This document shows positions 1 through 6,923 of a stretch of DNA of 64,000 bases, piece by piece. The stretch covers positions 1,054,001 to 1,118,000 of the forward strand of contig NZ_JACLZF010000002.1 of NCBI RefSeq assembly GCF_014243345.1, given 5' to 3'. The notes under the pieces were generated by a model, which saw only the letters and a program-made list of their open reading frames with translations, was not told the origin of the DNA and did not search any database. The DNA is from Robiginitalea sp. SC105 (GTDB lineage Bacteria > Bacteroidota > Bacteroidia > Flavobacteriales > Flavobacteriaceae). Both the position numbers and the translations under genes were made by a program. The first letter of the stretch is position 1, and every line of letters starts with the position of its first letter.

Positions 1-333
1 CACCCGGGACATGCAATTGCCAGGGCCCAAATGCACGGGTTTGGGGGCATGATGTCCTTTGAACTGGCCGATGGCATTGCCCTGGACCATTTTGTAAATT
101 CCCTGGAATGGGTAAAACCCTCCATGAGCCTTGCCGGTGTGGAAAGCACCCTCACCATCCCGACCCTCACCTCTCACGCTCTGCTTTCAGAGGCAGACCG
201 GGAGCGAGCGGGCATCCGTCCAAACCTGATCCGTTTCTCTACCGGTATTGAGGAATTCGAGGACCTGCGCGCCGACCTGGACCAGGCCATTGAAAAAGCC
301 AAAAGGCATTCTGGCGTACCCACTGAAAACTGA
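1..333 (+). CDS. Cys/Met-metabolism PLP-dependent enzyme, C-terminal part (5' truncated by window)
   Basis: The reading frame is open from base 1 and ends in TGA at 331-333, so the start lies upstream of the window. The visible 110 residues match the C-terminal domain of the trans-sulfuration family (cystathionine gamma-synthase / gamma-lyase, methionine gamma-lyase): an SLG-type strand near 'GGMMSFEL', then 'VKPSMSLAGVESTLTIP' and the substrate-carboxylate segment 'IRFSTGIE' followed by 'DLRADLDQAIEKA'. These enzymes use pyridoxal phosphate for beta/gamma elimination or replacement on sulfur amino acids in the cytoplasm. The PLP lysine lies outside the window, so the exact reaction cannot be assigned. 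The gene is followed after 6 bp by bshB1 on the same strand, so co-transcription is likely. Confidence 0.85.
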   Translation, partial: HPGHAIARAQMHGFGGMMSFELADGIALDHFVNSLEWVKPSMSLAGVESTLTIPTLTSHALLSEADRERAGIRPNLIRFSTGIEEFEDLRADLDQAIEKAKRHSGVPTEN

Positions 334-339
334 CATGTA

Positions 340-1062
340 ATGAAATTAGATTTACTGGTATTTGGAGCGCATCCGGACGATGCGGAACTCGGGGCAGGGG
401 CCACTATTGCCAAAGCGGTGGCTGCAGGGAAGAAAGTGGGAATAATAGACCTCACCCGTGGGGAACTCGGGACCCGGGGATCGGCGGAAATCCGTGATGT
501 GGAAGCCGGTCGGGCCGCTGAAATCCTCGGCATCAGTATCCGGGAGAATATGGGCTTTGCCGATGGCTTTTTCCAGAATGACCCCGAACACCAGCTGGCG
601 GTGATCCGTCAGATCAGGCGTTTCCGGCCGGAGATGGTTTTGTGCAACGCCGTGGAAGACCGGCACATCGACCATGCGCGGGGGAGTTCCCTGGTCAGCG
701 ATGCCTGCTTCCTGAGCGGCCTGGTCAAAATCGATACCCGCCTGGAGGGCTACGACGAATGGCAGGAACCCTGGCGGCCCGGGCAGGTGTACCACTATAT
801 TCAATGGAAGAACCTGAAGCCGGATGTGGTGGTTGACGTGTCCGGGTTCATGGATAAGAAACTCGAGGCCATACATGCCTATTCCTCCCAGTTTTACGAT
901 CCGGATAGCGATGAACCGGAAACACCGATCAGCAGCAAGAATTTTACGGATAGCGTCTCCTACCGCGCCCGGGATCTGGGCAGGTTGGTAGGGGTGGAAT
1001 TTGCAGAGGGATTTACAGCGGAACGGCAGGTGGCGGTCGCTTCCCTGGACGATCTGATCTAA
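340..1062 (+). CDS. bshB1: Bacillithiol biosynthesis deacetylase BshB1
   Basis: This 240-residue protein belongs to the LmbE/PIG-L zinc deacetylases. The zinc motif AHPDD is at residues 10-14 and the third ligand region 'EDRHIDHARGS' at about 107-117. The family removes acetyl from GlcNAc-malate, the second step of bacillithiol synthesis. The length, the 'MKLDLLVFGAHPDDAELG' start and the C-terminal 'GRLVGVEFAEGF' segment fit the BshB1 branch common in Bacteroidota. It starts 6 bp after the upstream PLP enzyme of sulfur amino-acid metabolism, a plausible link because bacillithiol contains cysteine. Its TAA stop overlaps the convergent stop of the downstream kinase by 4 bp. BshA and BshC are not in this window. 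Confidence 0.92.
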   Translation: MKLDLLVFGAHPDDAELGAGATIAKAVAAGKKVGIIDLTRGELGTRGSAEIRDVEAGRAAEILGISIRENMGFADGFFQNDPEHQLAVIRQIRRFRPEMVLCNAVEDRHIDHARGSSLVSDACFLSGLVKIDTRLEGYDEWQEPWRPGQVYHYIQWKNLKPDVVVDVSGFMDKKLEAIHAYSSQFYDPDSDEPETPISSKNFTDSVSYRARDLGRLVGVEFAEGFTAERQVAVASLDDLI

Positions 1063-3146
1063 ACGGCTTCGCTGTATTTCTGGGCTGCCTTGGGCAGGGT
1101 AAAGTAGAAGGTACTTCCAATACGCAATGTGCTGTCTACCCAAATTTTACCATTGTTCTTCTCAACCATTTCTTTACATAAGGACAGCCCGAGGCCCGTA
1201 CCTTTTTCATTGTTGGTGCCGTAGGTAGAGGTGTTGCTGGAATCCTGGAAGAGTCGGGACATGGTGACCCGGTCAATCCCCACGCCCGTGTCCCGGACGG
1301 CAATCACCCAATGCGTATCCTTGTCCTCTGCCCGGATGCTCACAATGCCGTTCTCCGGGGTGAATTTGAGCGCATTGCTGATCAGGTTGCGGATCACGAT
1401 ATCGATCTGGTTGGGGTCCGACCAGACCTCTGTGTTCCCCTGCAACTCGCTGACCACCCGGATGGACTTCTGATCTGCGATTTCTGCCAGCAGGTTGATA
1501 TTTTCTTGGACAATGTTTTCGAGGATGGTATTCGAAGGTTTTGTTTTTGCCCCTTCCATTTGGGTATACCCCCAGGAGAGCAGGTTGTTGAGTGTAAAGA
1601 AGATGTGGTCCACATCAGATTTCAGTTTGGGGATGAACGAGAGGAATTCCTCTTTTTTCATGTCTCCCTCCGAATACATGGTCAGCAGGCTTTGCAGGGC
1701 GCCGATGGGTCCCCGCAAATCGTGCCCGATTATGGAAAACAGCTTGGTTTTGGTCTGGTTGTTTGCTTGCAGCTCGGCCTTGCGCACTTCGAGGATGTCT
1801 TTCTTGGTGGTGAGTTCTTCGGCCAGTTGCTTCTGCAGCCTTTTGGAACGGTAAACCAGGTAAATGATGATCAGGGCGATGAAGAGGGCCACCCAGCCGA
1901 TCCAAACAAAGCGCTTTTGTTCCGCGAGTGCTTTTTCATTTTCCTCGATGAGTTCTTCCTTCTGTTTTTCGAATTCGTTGCGGGTTTTCAGCAGGCTGAG
2001 GCCTTGCTGGTTTTCCCTTTTGGAGATGGAATCCGACAACTTCTGGAATACCTCGTGGTATACCAGGGCCGTGGCGTAGTCTTCCTGCTTGCGGTGGATC
2101 CTGTAAAGAGTTTGTGCACAGTCCCTTTTTCCTTCCGTAAAGCGTATTTTTTCGCTGATCCGGAAGGCCTGTGTGGCATAGTCACTGGCCAGGCTGTCAT
2201 TACCCTGCCCGAAATGAGCTTCGGCCATTCCGTTGAGCAGGTCGATGCGGGAGCGATCGTCCTCCAGGTTCATGTGCAGCATTTCTGCCTGGCTATACCA
2301 GTACAGGGCCCATTTGTAATTGAATTTTTTAAGATAGACCTTCCCCTTGGTTTCGTAGGCATAGGCGAGCCAGTCGAATATCCGGTTCTCCTCGAAGATA
2401 TCGATGCTCTGGTTGATATTAAACATGGCGTATTCCAGGTTGCCCATATCGGCATAAACGGAGGCCAGGTTGCTCATGGTCTCCGCTTTGATGATGTCAT
2501 TGCCCAGCTTGTCGTTGATCCGCTTTACCCTCTGGAAGTATTCGAGGCAGTGGTCGTAGTCCTTCTGTTCGGCATAGAGGTTGGCGATGTTTTCGTTTAA
2601 GATGGATTGCATCTCGAGTTCCCCTGTCTGCTCCGCAAGCTCCAGGGCTTCCAGGTATTTGGTCAGGGCCCCGGCAATATCCCCTTTATATACATACTCC
2701 CCCGACAGCCCGTTGAGGGCACTCAGGCGCAAGTCCCCGAAGTTGCCGGCCTCCGACAGGGCCAGCCCTTTTTCGTACAATTCAATGGCCTTTTCGCTAT
2801 CCCCCTTGTCGGAGTGGTAATCGGCCAGTCTCAGGTAGGATTTCGCCTTTCCTTTCAAAAAGCCTGCCGCCTCGCTCAGGGTGAGGGAGCGTTCCGATAA
2901 TTTGAGCAGGCTGTCTGCATCGTAGAAACGCATTTCACCCGCCAGGGTTAAGATTTTACTGATGTATGCGGTGTCTTTGGCCGTAAAACCCGCACTGCGC
3001 TCCATGGCGCTGATTTCACTGCGAAGTTCCTTCCTGGGGTTCTCTTCTGCACCCGCAGCATCCGCAATAGGCAGGAGGCAGCAAAACAGCAGCAGGAAGG
3101 TGGTAGGTAACAACGTTACATGTTGCATTATTTTCATCGGGCCCAT
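1059..3146 (-). CDS. TPR-containing sensor histidine kinase
   Basis: This 695-residue protein has an N-terminal signal peptide (hydrophobic 'TTFLLLFCCLLPIADAAG'), then about six tetratricopeptide repeats (roughly residues 80-390) placed in the periplasm. A coiled coil leads into one transmembrane helix (about 412-432). The cytoplasmic part has a HisKA phosphoacceptor box 'FSIIGHDLRGP' (His near 475) and a HATPase_c domain with N box 'NLISNALKF', G1 'DTGVGI' and 'GTGLGL'. This architecture is frequent in Bacteroidota. No response regulator is adjacent, so it is an orphan kinase whose input and partner are unknown. In-frame ATGs at 3137 and 3128 are also possible starts; the one at 3137 gives a compact signal peptide. 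Confidence 0.9.
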   Translation of the reverse strand: MGPMKIMQHVTLLPTTFLLLFCCLLPIADAAGAEENPRKELRSEISAMERSAGFTAKDTAYISKILTLAGEMRFYDADSLLKLSERSLTLSEAAGFLKGKAKSYLRLADYHSDKGDSEKAIELYEKGLALSEAGNFGDLRLSALNGLSGEYVYKGDIAGALTKYLEALELAEQTGELEMQSILNENIANLYAEQKDYDHCLEYFQRVKRINDKLGNDIIKAETMSNLASVYADMGNLEYAMFNINQSIDIFEENRIFDWLAYAYETKGKVYLKKFNYKWALYWYSQAEMLHMNLEDDRSRIDLLNGMAEAHFGQGNDSLASDYATQAFRISEKIRFTEGKRDCAQTLYRIHRKQEDYATALVYHEVFQKLSDSISKRENQQGLSLLKTRNEFEKQKEELIEENEKALAEQKRFVWIGWVALFIALIIIYLVYRSKRLQKQLAEELTTKKDILEVRKAELQANNQTKTKLFSIIGHDLRGPIGALQSLLTMYSEGDMKKEEFLSFIPKLKSDVDHIFFTLNNLLSWGYTQMEGAKTKPSNTILENIVQENINLLAEIADQKSIRVVSELQGNTEVWSDPNQIDIVIRNLISNALKFTPENGIVSIRAEDKDTHWVIAVRDTGVGIDRVTMSRLFQDSSNTSTYGTNNEKGTGLGLSLCKEMVEKNNGKIWVDSTLRIGSTFYFTLPKAAQKYSEAV

Positions 3147-3271
3147 TAAACGACTCTAAATGTAGAAGCATGCCCGGGCCAGGCCGAAAGAATGTTGTGA
3201 AACGCCGAAATTTGTGTGTTTTATCGGGCTTAAGGTGTAGTTCGTCGATAAACCATGGGATTTCGCCCAAT

Positions 3272-3302
3272 AAAAAAACCCCCGGAAAGGGATTCCGAGG
3301 GC
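3272..3302 (-). terminator. Rho-independent terminator after tRNA-His
   Basis: Read on the minus strand, a 9-bp GC-rich stem (CCCTCGGAA pairing with TTCCGGGGG, one G-T pair) is followed directly by seven T residues. It starts 8 bp after the tRNA-His 3' end. Confidence 0.8.
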
Positions 3303-3310
3303 TTGTTTTG

Positions 3311-3384
3311 GGTGGAAGACCGGGTTCGAACCGGCGACCTCTGGAACCACAATCCAGCGCTCTAACCAGCTGAGCTACAACCAC
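3311..3384 (-). tRNA. tRNA-His (GTG anticodon)
   Basis: On the minus strand the sequence folds as a cloverleaf. The D arm starts GCTC, the anticodon stem is CTGGA/TCCAG with loop TTGTGGT (anticodon GTG), and the T arm is GCCGG-TTCGAAC-CCGGT. The extra 5' G typical of tRNA-His is encoded at 3385, opposite C73 (3311). CCA is not encoded. In my fold the acceptor stem GTGGTTG/CTTCCAC has two adjacent T-T oppositions at pairs 5-68 and 6-67, which is unusual. Confidence 0.93.
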
Positions 3385-3434
3385 CGTCAGGCCTTTTGCG
3401 GGATACTTGGATCGCATACCGTCTCAGGCGGAGG

Positions 3435-3466
3435 CAAAGGTACTTCTTTTTGTGAATTGTCCCAAA
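3435..3466 (-). promoter_or_regulatory. Bacteroidota-type promoter of tRNA-His
   Basis: On the minus strand a TTTG (-33 element, 3463-3466) is followed after 20 nt by TACCTTTG (3435-3442), a perfect match to the Bacteroidota -7 consensus TAnnTTTG. It lies 50 bp upstream of the tRNA-His 5' end. It is the best complete promoter in the window. Confidence 0.7.
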
Positions 3467-3514
3467 GAAAAAACCTGCTTCTTCAGGGAAGCGGGATGTG
3501 GTTTAAGGTCCGGA

Positions 3515-5074
3515 TCAGCGAGCCACTTTGTCCACGGTCAACCGGGCATTCCGGTTGGCTATTTCCCAGGCGGTATAGAAAATAAGCCGGGTACGGTTTT
3601 CCAGCAGGTCGTAATTGATCTTATCCGGTGTATCCCCCGGCCGGTGGTAATCCACGTGGGTTCCGTTGAAATAGAAGATGATGGGGATATTGTTCTTGGC
3701 AAAGTTGTAATGGTCACTGCGGTAGTAAAAACGGTTCGGGTCGTTTTCGTCGTTGTATTTGTAGTCGAGTTCGATACCTGTGTGTTTTTCATTGATTGCC
3801 TCTGACAACTGATGCAATTCGGTGCTGAGCTTGTCGGAACCGATCAGGTAGATGTAATTGCGGTCCCCGTCCCGCTTCGGGTCAATCCTCCCAATCATAT
3901 CGATATTCAGGTTGGCCACGGTTTGGTTCATGGGAAATACCGGGCTGTAATCGGTATAATACTGGGATCCCAGCAGGCCCTTTTCCTCGCCGGTTACATG
4001 CAGGAATACCACAGACCGCTTGGGGCCGTAGCCTTCCTCTGCTGCCTTTTTGAAAGCTTCGGCAATCTCGAGCAGCGCCACCGTCCCGGAACCGTCGTCG
4101 TCGGCTCCGTTGTTGATCTCCCCGTCGGAGGAGACCCCGATATGGTCCAGGTGGGAGGAAATGACCAGGTACTCATCGGGATACACGGACCCCTTGATAT
4201 AGGCTACTACATTTTCAGAGTCCACAGGCTCGCTCTCACTGGCGATTTCCAGGTCAATATCGGCTGGATAGACCTCTGAAACCGTGTTGGTTTCAAAACC
4301 CGGGTATATTTTTTTGGCAAGCTCCGCCGGGATAAGGACCATTTGAGGGGTCGCTTCGGGCGAAACCAGGCTCATCCGGCCGCTGTCATTACGGAGCATC
4401 CGGTCATAATACCGCTGGTAACGCGAAAAATTGGCTTCATCCACATAGAAAAACCCCCTGGCCCCCTTATTGCGGGCCACTTCCTGCCGCTTGTCCAGGC
4501 CTTCGGAAAGATTGCTCCAGCCGGATTCCCGGTCGGAGCCGCTCAGGACATAGGTGCCATCCGGATTACGGGGCTCCCCGGATTTCATGAGCAGGTATTT
4601 TCCTTTGACATCGAGGTCCCGGTAATCGGAATACCCGGCGGCATCAATACCATAACCTACGTAAACAACCTCATCGAGGTGGCCGTTACCGGGAAGGAAA
4701 GTCAGGAAATCCTCCCCATTCCGGTAGGTGTTACCCCCCATGGAAAAACTCCCCTTGGGCAAGCGGGCCAGTTCGAGGGGGACCTTCTGCAGGTATCCTG
4801 CGTCTCCAAGGGCTGGTGGGATATCCATTTCCCGGTAGGCATCGACCAGGTAGTCGACCGCCTTCTTCTGTCCTGCGGTTCCGGTTTCCCGGCCTTCGAA
4901 TTCATCCGAGGCGTAGATGTACAAATGTGTTTTCAGATCATCTTCGGTGATCGTGGAAGCATATGTGCTTTCATCGGGTGCAACGGGAGCCAGTGCATTG
5001 TGTTCCGCAATGGATTTCTGGGAAGTATTGCAGGACATGGCCAGTGCCGCGCACAGCAAAACGAATTTTTGCAT
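3515..5074 (-). CDS. M28-family zinc peptidase lipoprotein
   Basis: This 519-residue protein starts with a lipoprotein signal ending in LAMSC, so it should be lipidated and envelope-bound. The C-terminal half carries the M28 metallopeptidase signature in order: 'SSHLDHIG' (His ligand), 'NNGADDDGSGTVALLE' (bridging Asp), 'TGEEKGLLGS' (catalytic Glu pair), 'NIDMIGR' (Asp) and 'THVDYHRPGDT' (His). A PA-like insert probably occupies about residues 120-280. M28 enzymes of this type are aminopeptidases or peptidases acting on exported peptides or dipeptides. The gene is monocistronic, between tRNA-His and a pfkB kinase. A TAnnTTTG element lies 29 bp upstream of the ATG. Confidence 0.92.
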   Translation of the reverse strand: MQKFVLLCAALAMSCNTSQKSIAEHNALAPVAPDESTYASTITEDDLKTHLYIYASDEFEGRETGTAGQKKAVDYLVDAYREMDIPPALGDAGYLQKVPLELARLPKGSFSMGGNTYRNGEDFLTFLPGNGHLDEVVYVGYGIDAAGYSDYRDLDVKGKYLLMKSGEPRNPDGTYVLSGSDRESGWSNLSEGLDKRQEVARNKGARGFFYVDEANFSRYQRYYDRMLRNDSGRMSLVSPEATPQMVLIPAELAKKIYPGFETNTVSEVYPADIDLEIASESEPVDSENVVAYIKGSVYPDEYLVISSHLDHIGVSSDGEINNGADDDGSGTVALLEIAEAFKKAAEEGYGPKRSVVFLHVTGEEKGLLGSQYYTDYSPVFPMNQTVANLNIDMIGRIDPKRDGDRNYIYLIGSDKLSTELHQLSEAINEKHTGIELDYKYNDENDPNRFYYRSDHYNFAKNNIPIIFYFNGTHVDYHRPGDTPDKINYDLLENRTRLIFYTAWEIANRNARLTVDKVAR

Positions 5075-5102
5075 GTTGAGTTTGGTTAAAGCAATGATTT
5101 TC

Positions 5103-5110
5103 CAAAAATA
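5103..5110 (-). promoter_or_regulatory. Promoter -7 element of the M28 peptidase gene
   Basis: TATTTTTG on the minus strand matches TAnnTTTG exactly and would give a leader of about 24 nt. No good TTTG was found about 20 nt upstream, so only half of the promoter is supported. Confidence 0.45.
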
Positions 5111-5210
5111 CGGAAAATGGACGGATTTTGATCAGGGTTTCAGCCTTCCCTGCGAACCCCGGCAGGCCTGGATTGTGCATCCAGGGACGGCCTGTTCATT
5201 CGGGTAACAC

Positions 5211-6194
5211 TTAGCCCTCCCCATAGGCGGAGCGGATCATGGCCCGGGTCTCCTCCAGGGACTTGAAGACGTCAAAGGTCCTTCCCTGGGTTCGCTGGGC
5301 CCCCAGGGCATTGGCATACCGCGCAGCTTTCACGTAGTCGGTTGGGGATTCCAGCAGGCCAAAGCCCAGCCCCCCTGCAAAGGAATCGCCGCAACCGGTG
5401 GTGTCGACCACATCGGTGACGGGGACCGATTGCACAATCTCCTTCCGGATTTTACCGGATTCCTTAAAATACACGGCACTGCCACCGGCGTCCAGGGTCA
5501 CGATCAGGGATTTTACCCCCCGTTCCAGCACGTGGGCGGCCAGGGTATCCAGATGGTCGGTGGTTATGTCGTGGAAGGGCTGCAGGTCTTCCAGGTTATA
5601 TTCCTTTTCGAACCAGCAGCAGCGGGATTCCTCCAGGTTCATTTTCAGGACGTCAATATAGGGCAGCCACATGTCGCGGTCCACCCAGTAGCGGATCAGC
5701 CGGTCACCCAGGATGGTGGTGGTATTGGTGGGGCCGTGGGCGTCAAAGATGATCAGGCCCTGGCTGTTGGCCTTGATGTATTTCAGGGTTTCCAGGGGCA
5801 CCTCGTAGTCCGTGATGGGGACGCAGACAAACACATCCGCATCCAGCAGACCCTCAAGGTCCTCCCCGATAATAGGGTTCATAAAGCCCGTTTGTTTCTC
5901 CAGGCGGTTGTTCTGGTCCACAAACTTCAACTGGATAATATCCCCCTGGTCGGCATCATCGGTAATATAATCCGTGGAAATGTTGGAGTAGGGGGCCAGC
6001 ACTTCCAGGACGCCGGGCCGGTCCTTTTTCCGGACATGGGATACCGGATATACGGTACCCTGATCCCCCAGGAGGCGGGAGAGGCCGATGGCCGTATGCG
6101 TGGCACATCCGTATTTTTCGATGACTTCCCCCTTGTGCGTGGTGATATGGTCCCTGGGAATCGGCCCCAGTACGGCTACTTTGTGTTGTTGCAT
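5211..6194 (-). CDS. PfkB-family carbohydrate/nucleoside kinase
   Basis: The 327-residue protein (ATG at 6194, chosen because 'MQQHKVAVLGPIPRD' begins the first beta strand of the fold; an open extension to 6278 lacks family similarity) is a ribokinase-like kinase. The C-terminal catalytic signature reads 'DTTGCGDSFAGGLGFG' and includes the catalytic base Asp. The anion-hole residue normally Ala in GAGD is Cys here. Such kinases phosphorylate a sugar or nucleoside hydroxyl with ATP in the cytoplasm; the substrate cannot be read from the sequence. Neighbours are tRNA-Ser (divergent) and the M28 peptidase, which give no metabolic clue. Confidence 0.88.
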   Translation of the reverse strand: MQQHKVAVLGPIPRDHITTHKGEVIEKYGCATHTAIGLSRLLGDQGTVYPVSHVRKKDRPGVLEVLAPYSNISTDYITDDADQGDIIQLKFVDQNNRLEKQTGFMNPIIGEDLEGLLDADVFVCVPITDYEVPLETLKYIKANSQGLIIFDAHGPTNTTTILGDRLIRYWVDRDMWLPYIDVLKMNLEESRCCWFEKEYNLEDLQPFHDITTDHLDTLAAHVLERGVKSLIVTLDAGGSAVYFKESGKIRKEIVQSVPVTDVVDTTGCGDSFAGGLGFGLLESPTDYVKAARYANALGAQRTQGRTFDVFKSLEETRAMIRSAYGEG

Positions 6195-6321
6195 CTGCCT
6201 TGGTTTAGCTGAAAAAGGAAGATATGAAATTCCCGTCAATTCCCGTAACGGACCGTGCAAACTCCGGAAACCGGGCAAACAAAATCTTGTCCCTTGGGGC
6301 CATCTTTACAAAAAGCTTTTT

Positions 6322-6329
6322 TATATTTG
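6322..6329 (+). promoter_or_regulatory. Promoter -7 element of tRNA-Ser
   Basis: TATATTTG is a perfect TAnnTTTG element 23 bp upstream of the tRNA-Ser. A TTG at 6294-6296 is somewhat too far away (25 nt) for an ideal -33 box. Confidence 0.5.
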
Positions 6330-6352
6330 CACCCGCTAAGACACGCAGACCA

Positions 6353-6437
6353 GGAGGAATGGCAGAGTGGTCGAATGCGGCGGTCTTGAAAACCGTTGAG
6401 GGTCAAACCTCCGGGGGTTCGAATCCCTCTTCCTCCG
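6353..6437 (+). tRNA. tRNA-Ser (TGA anticodon)
   Basis: The 85-nt gene has acceptor stem GGAGGAA/TTCCTCC with G73, a class II long variable arm, anticodon loop CTTGAAA (TGA) closed by GCGGT/ACCGT, and T arm GGGGG-TTCGAAT-CCCTC. CCA is not encoded. Its last 16 bases recur at 6598-6613. Confidence 0.95.
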
Positions 6438-6446
6438 CAACAAAAC

Positions 6447-6474
6447 GCCTCACCAATCCGGTGAGGCATTTTTT
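6447..6474 (+). terminator. Rho-independent terminator after tRNA-Ser
   Basis: A perfect 8-bp stem GCCTCACC / GGTGAGGC with a 5-nt loop is followed by A and six T residues. Confidence 0.85.
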
Positions 6475-6511
6475 ATTTCCGGAAATCCTGCGAGCTTGCT
6501 TGGCAAGGATT

Positions 6512-6613
6512 GGAGGAAATAAAAATGCACAGGGCGTGAGCCATGGGGCGTTTTTAATGCAGGACCCCCTCCCGGGATCACGCCGCTCAGGCGGCGTAAT
6601 CCCTCTTCCTCCG
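6512..6613 (+). repeat. tRNA-Ser-like remnant / candidate attachment-site repeat
   Basis: This non-coding stretch begins with GGAGGAA and ends with TTCCTCCG, so it keeps both sides of the tRNA-Ser acceptor stem. Bases 6598-6617 match 6422-6441 (tRNA-Ser 3' end plus 4 flanking bases) at 19 of 20 positions. The middle is unlike a tRNA: it holds a strong hairpin (ACGCCGC/GCGGCGT at 6580-6597, flanked by GGAT/ATCC) and no recognisable anticodon arm. It could be a decayed duplicate of the tRNA or the footprint of a tRNA-targeting integrative element. No integrase is present in the window. Confidence 0.5.
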
Positions 6614-6617
6614 TAAC

Positions 6618-6847
6618 ATCATCATCAACTAATTGATATATAATTAGTTGGGATAATTATGTGCGATTTTAGTACGGCATTGTAGTAGATTTCCATTCTA
6701 CCCTATACGAACTTATTCTTATTTCAAATGATTTGCCTACCATCCATTTCAATTCTGGCTACTACCGGACACTTCAAATTGAAATAACTCTTGGCAATAT
6801 AGAATACAAGCAGCCCTTTGAGCACTTTTTTGTATTTTGATTAAGGA
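6618..6847. other. AT-rich intergenic stretch before the hybrid sensor gene
   Basis: The gene-free stretch 6438-6847 holds the tRNA-Ser terminator, the tRNA-like remnant and then this AT-rich spacer. I see no ORF of note, no tRNA and no clear complete promoter in it. Confidence 0.5.
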
Positions 6848-6922
6848 ATGAACCGCATAAAACGCATTGATTGCTCTGCCAAATCCAACACCGACATATT
6901 GCCCGTTAAAATGGGAGCCTAG
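6848..6922 (+). CDS. Possible 24-residue leader peptide before the hybrid sensor
   Basis: An ATG preceded by AAGG opens a 24-codon frame (MNRIKRIDCSAK...KMGA) whose TAG stop ends one base before the TTG codon at 6924, the preferred start of the hybrid sensor. The arrangement TAG-G-TTG would allow translational coupling. No homology is recognised and the ORF may be fortuitous. Confidence 0.25.
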   Translation: MNRIKRIDCSAKSNTDILPVKMGA

Positions 6923-6923
6923 G

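Noticed and set aside
1311-2600. Long open frame (429 codons) antisense to the TPR histidine kinase
   Set aside because: It mirrors the codon pattern of the real gene on the other strand and has no domain or signal; long antisense frames are common in GC-rich coding DNA.
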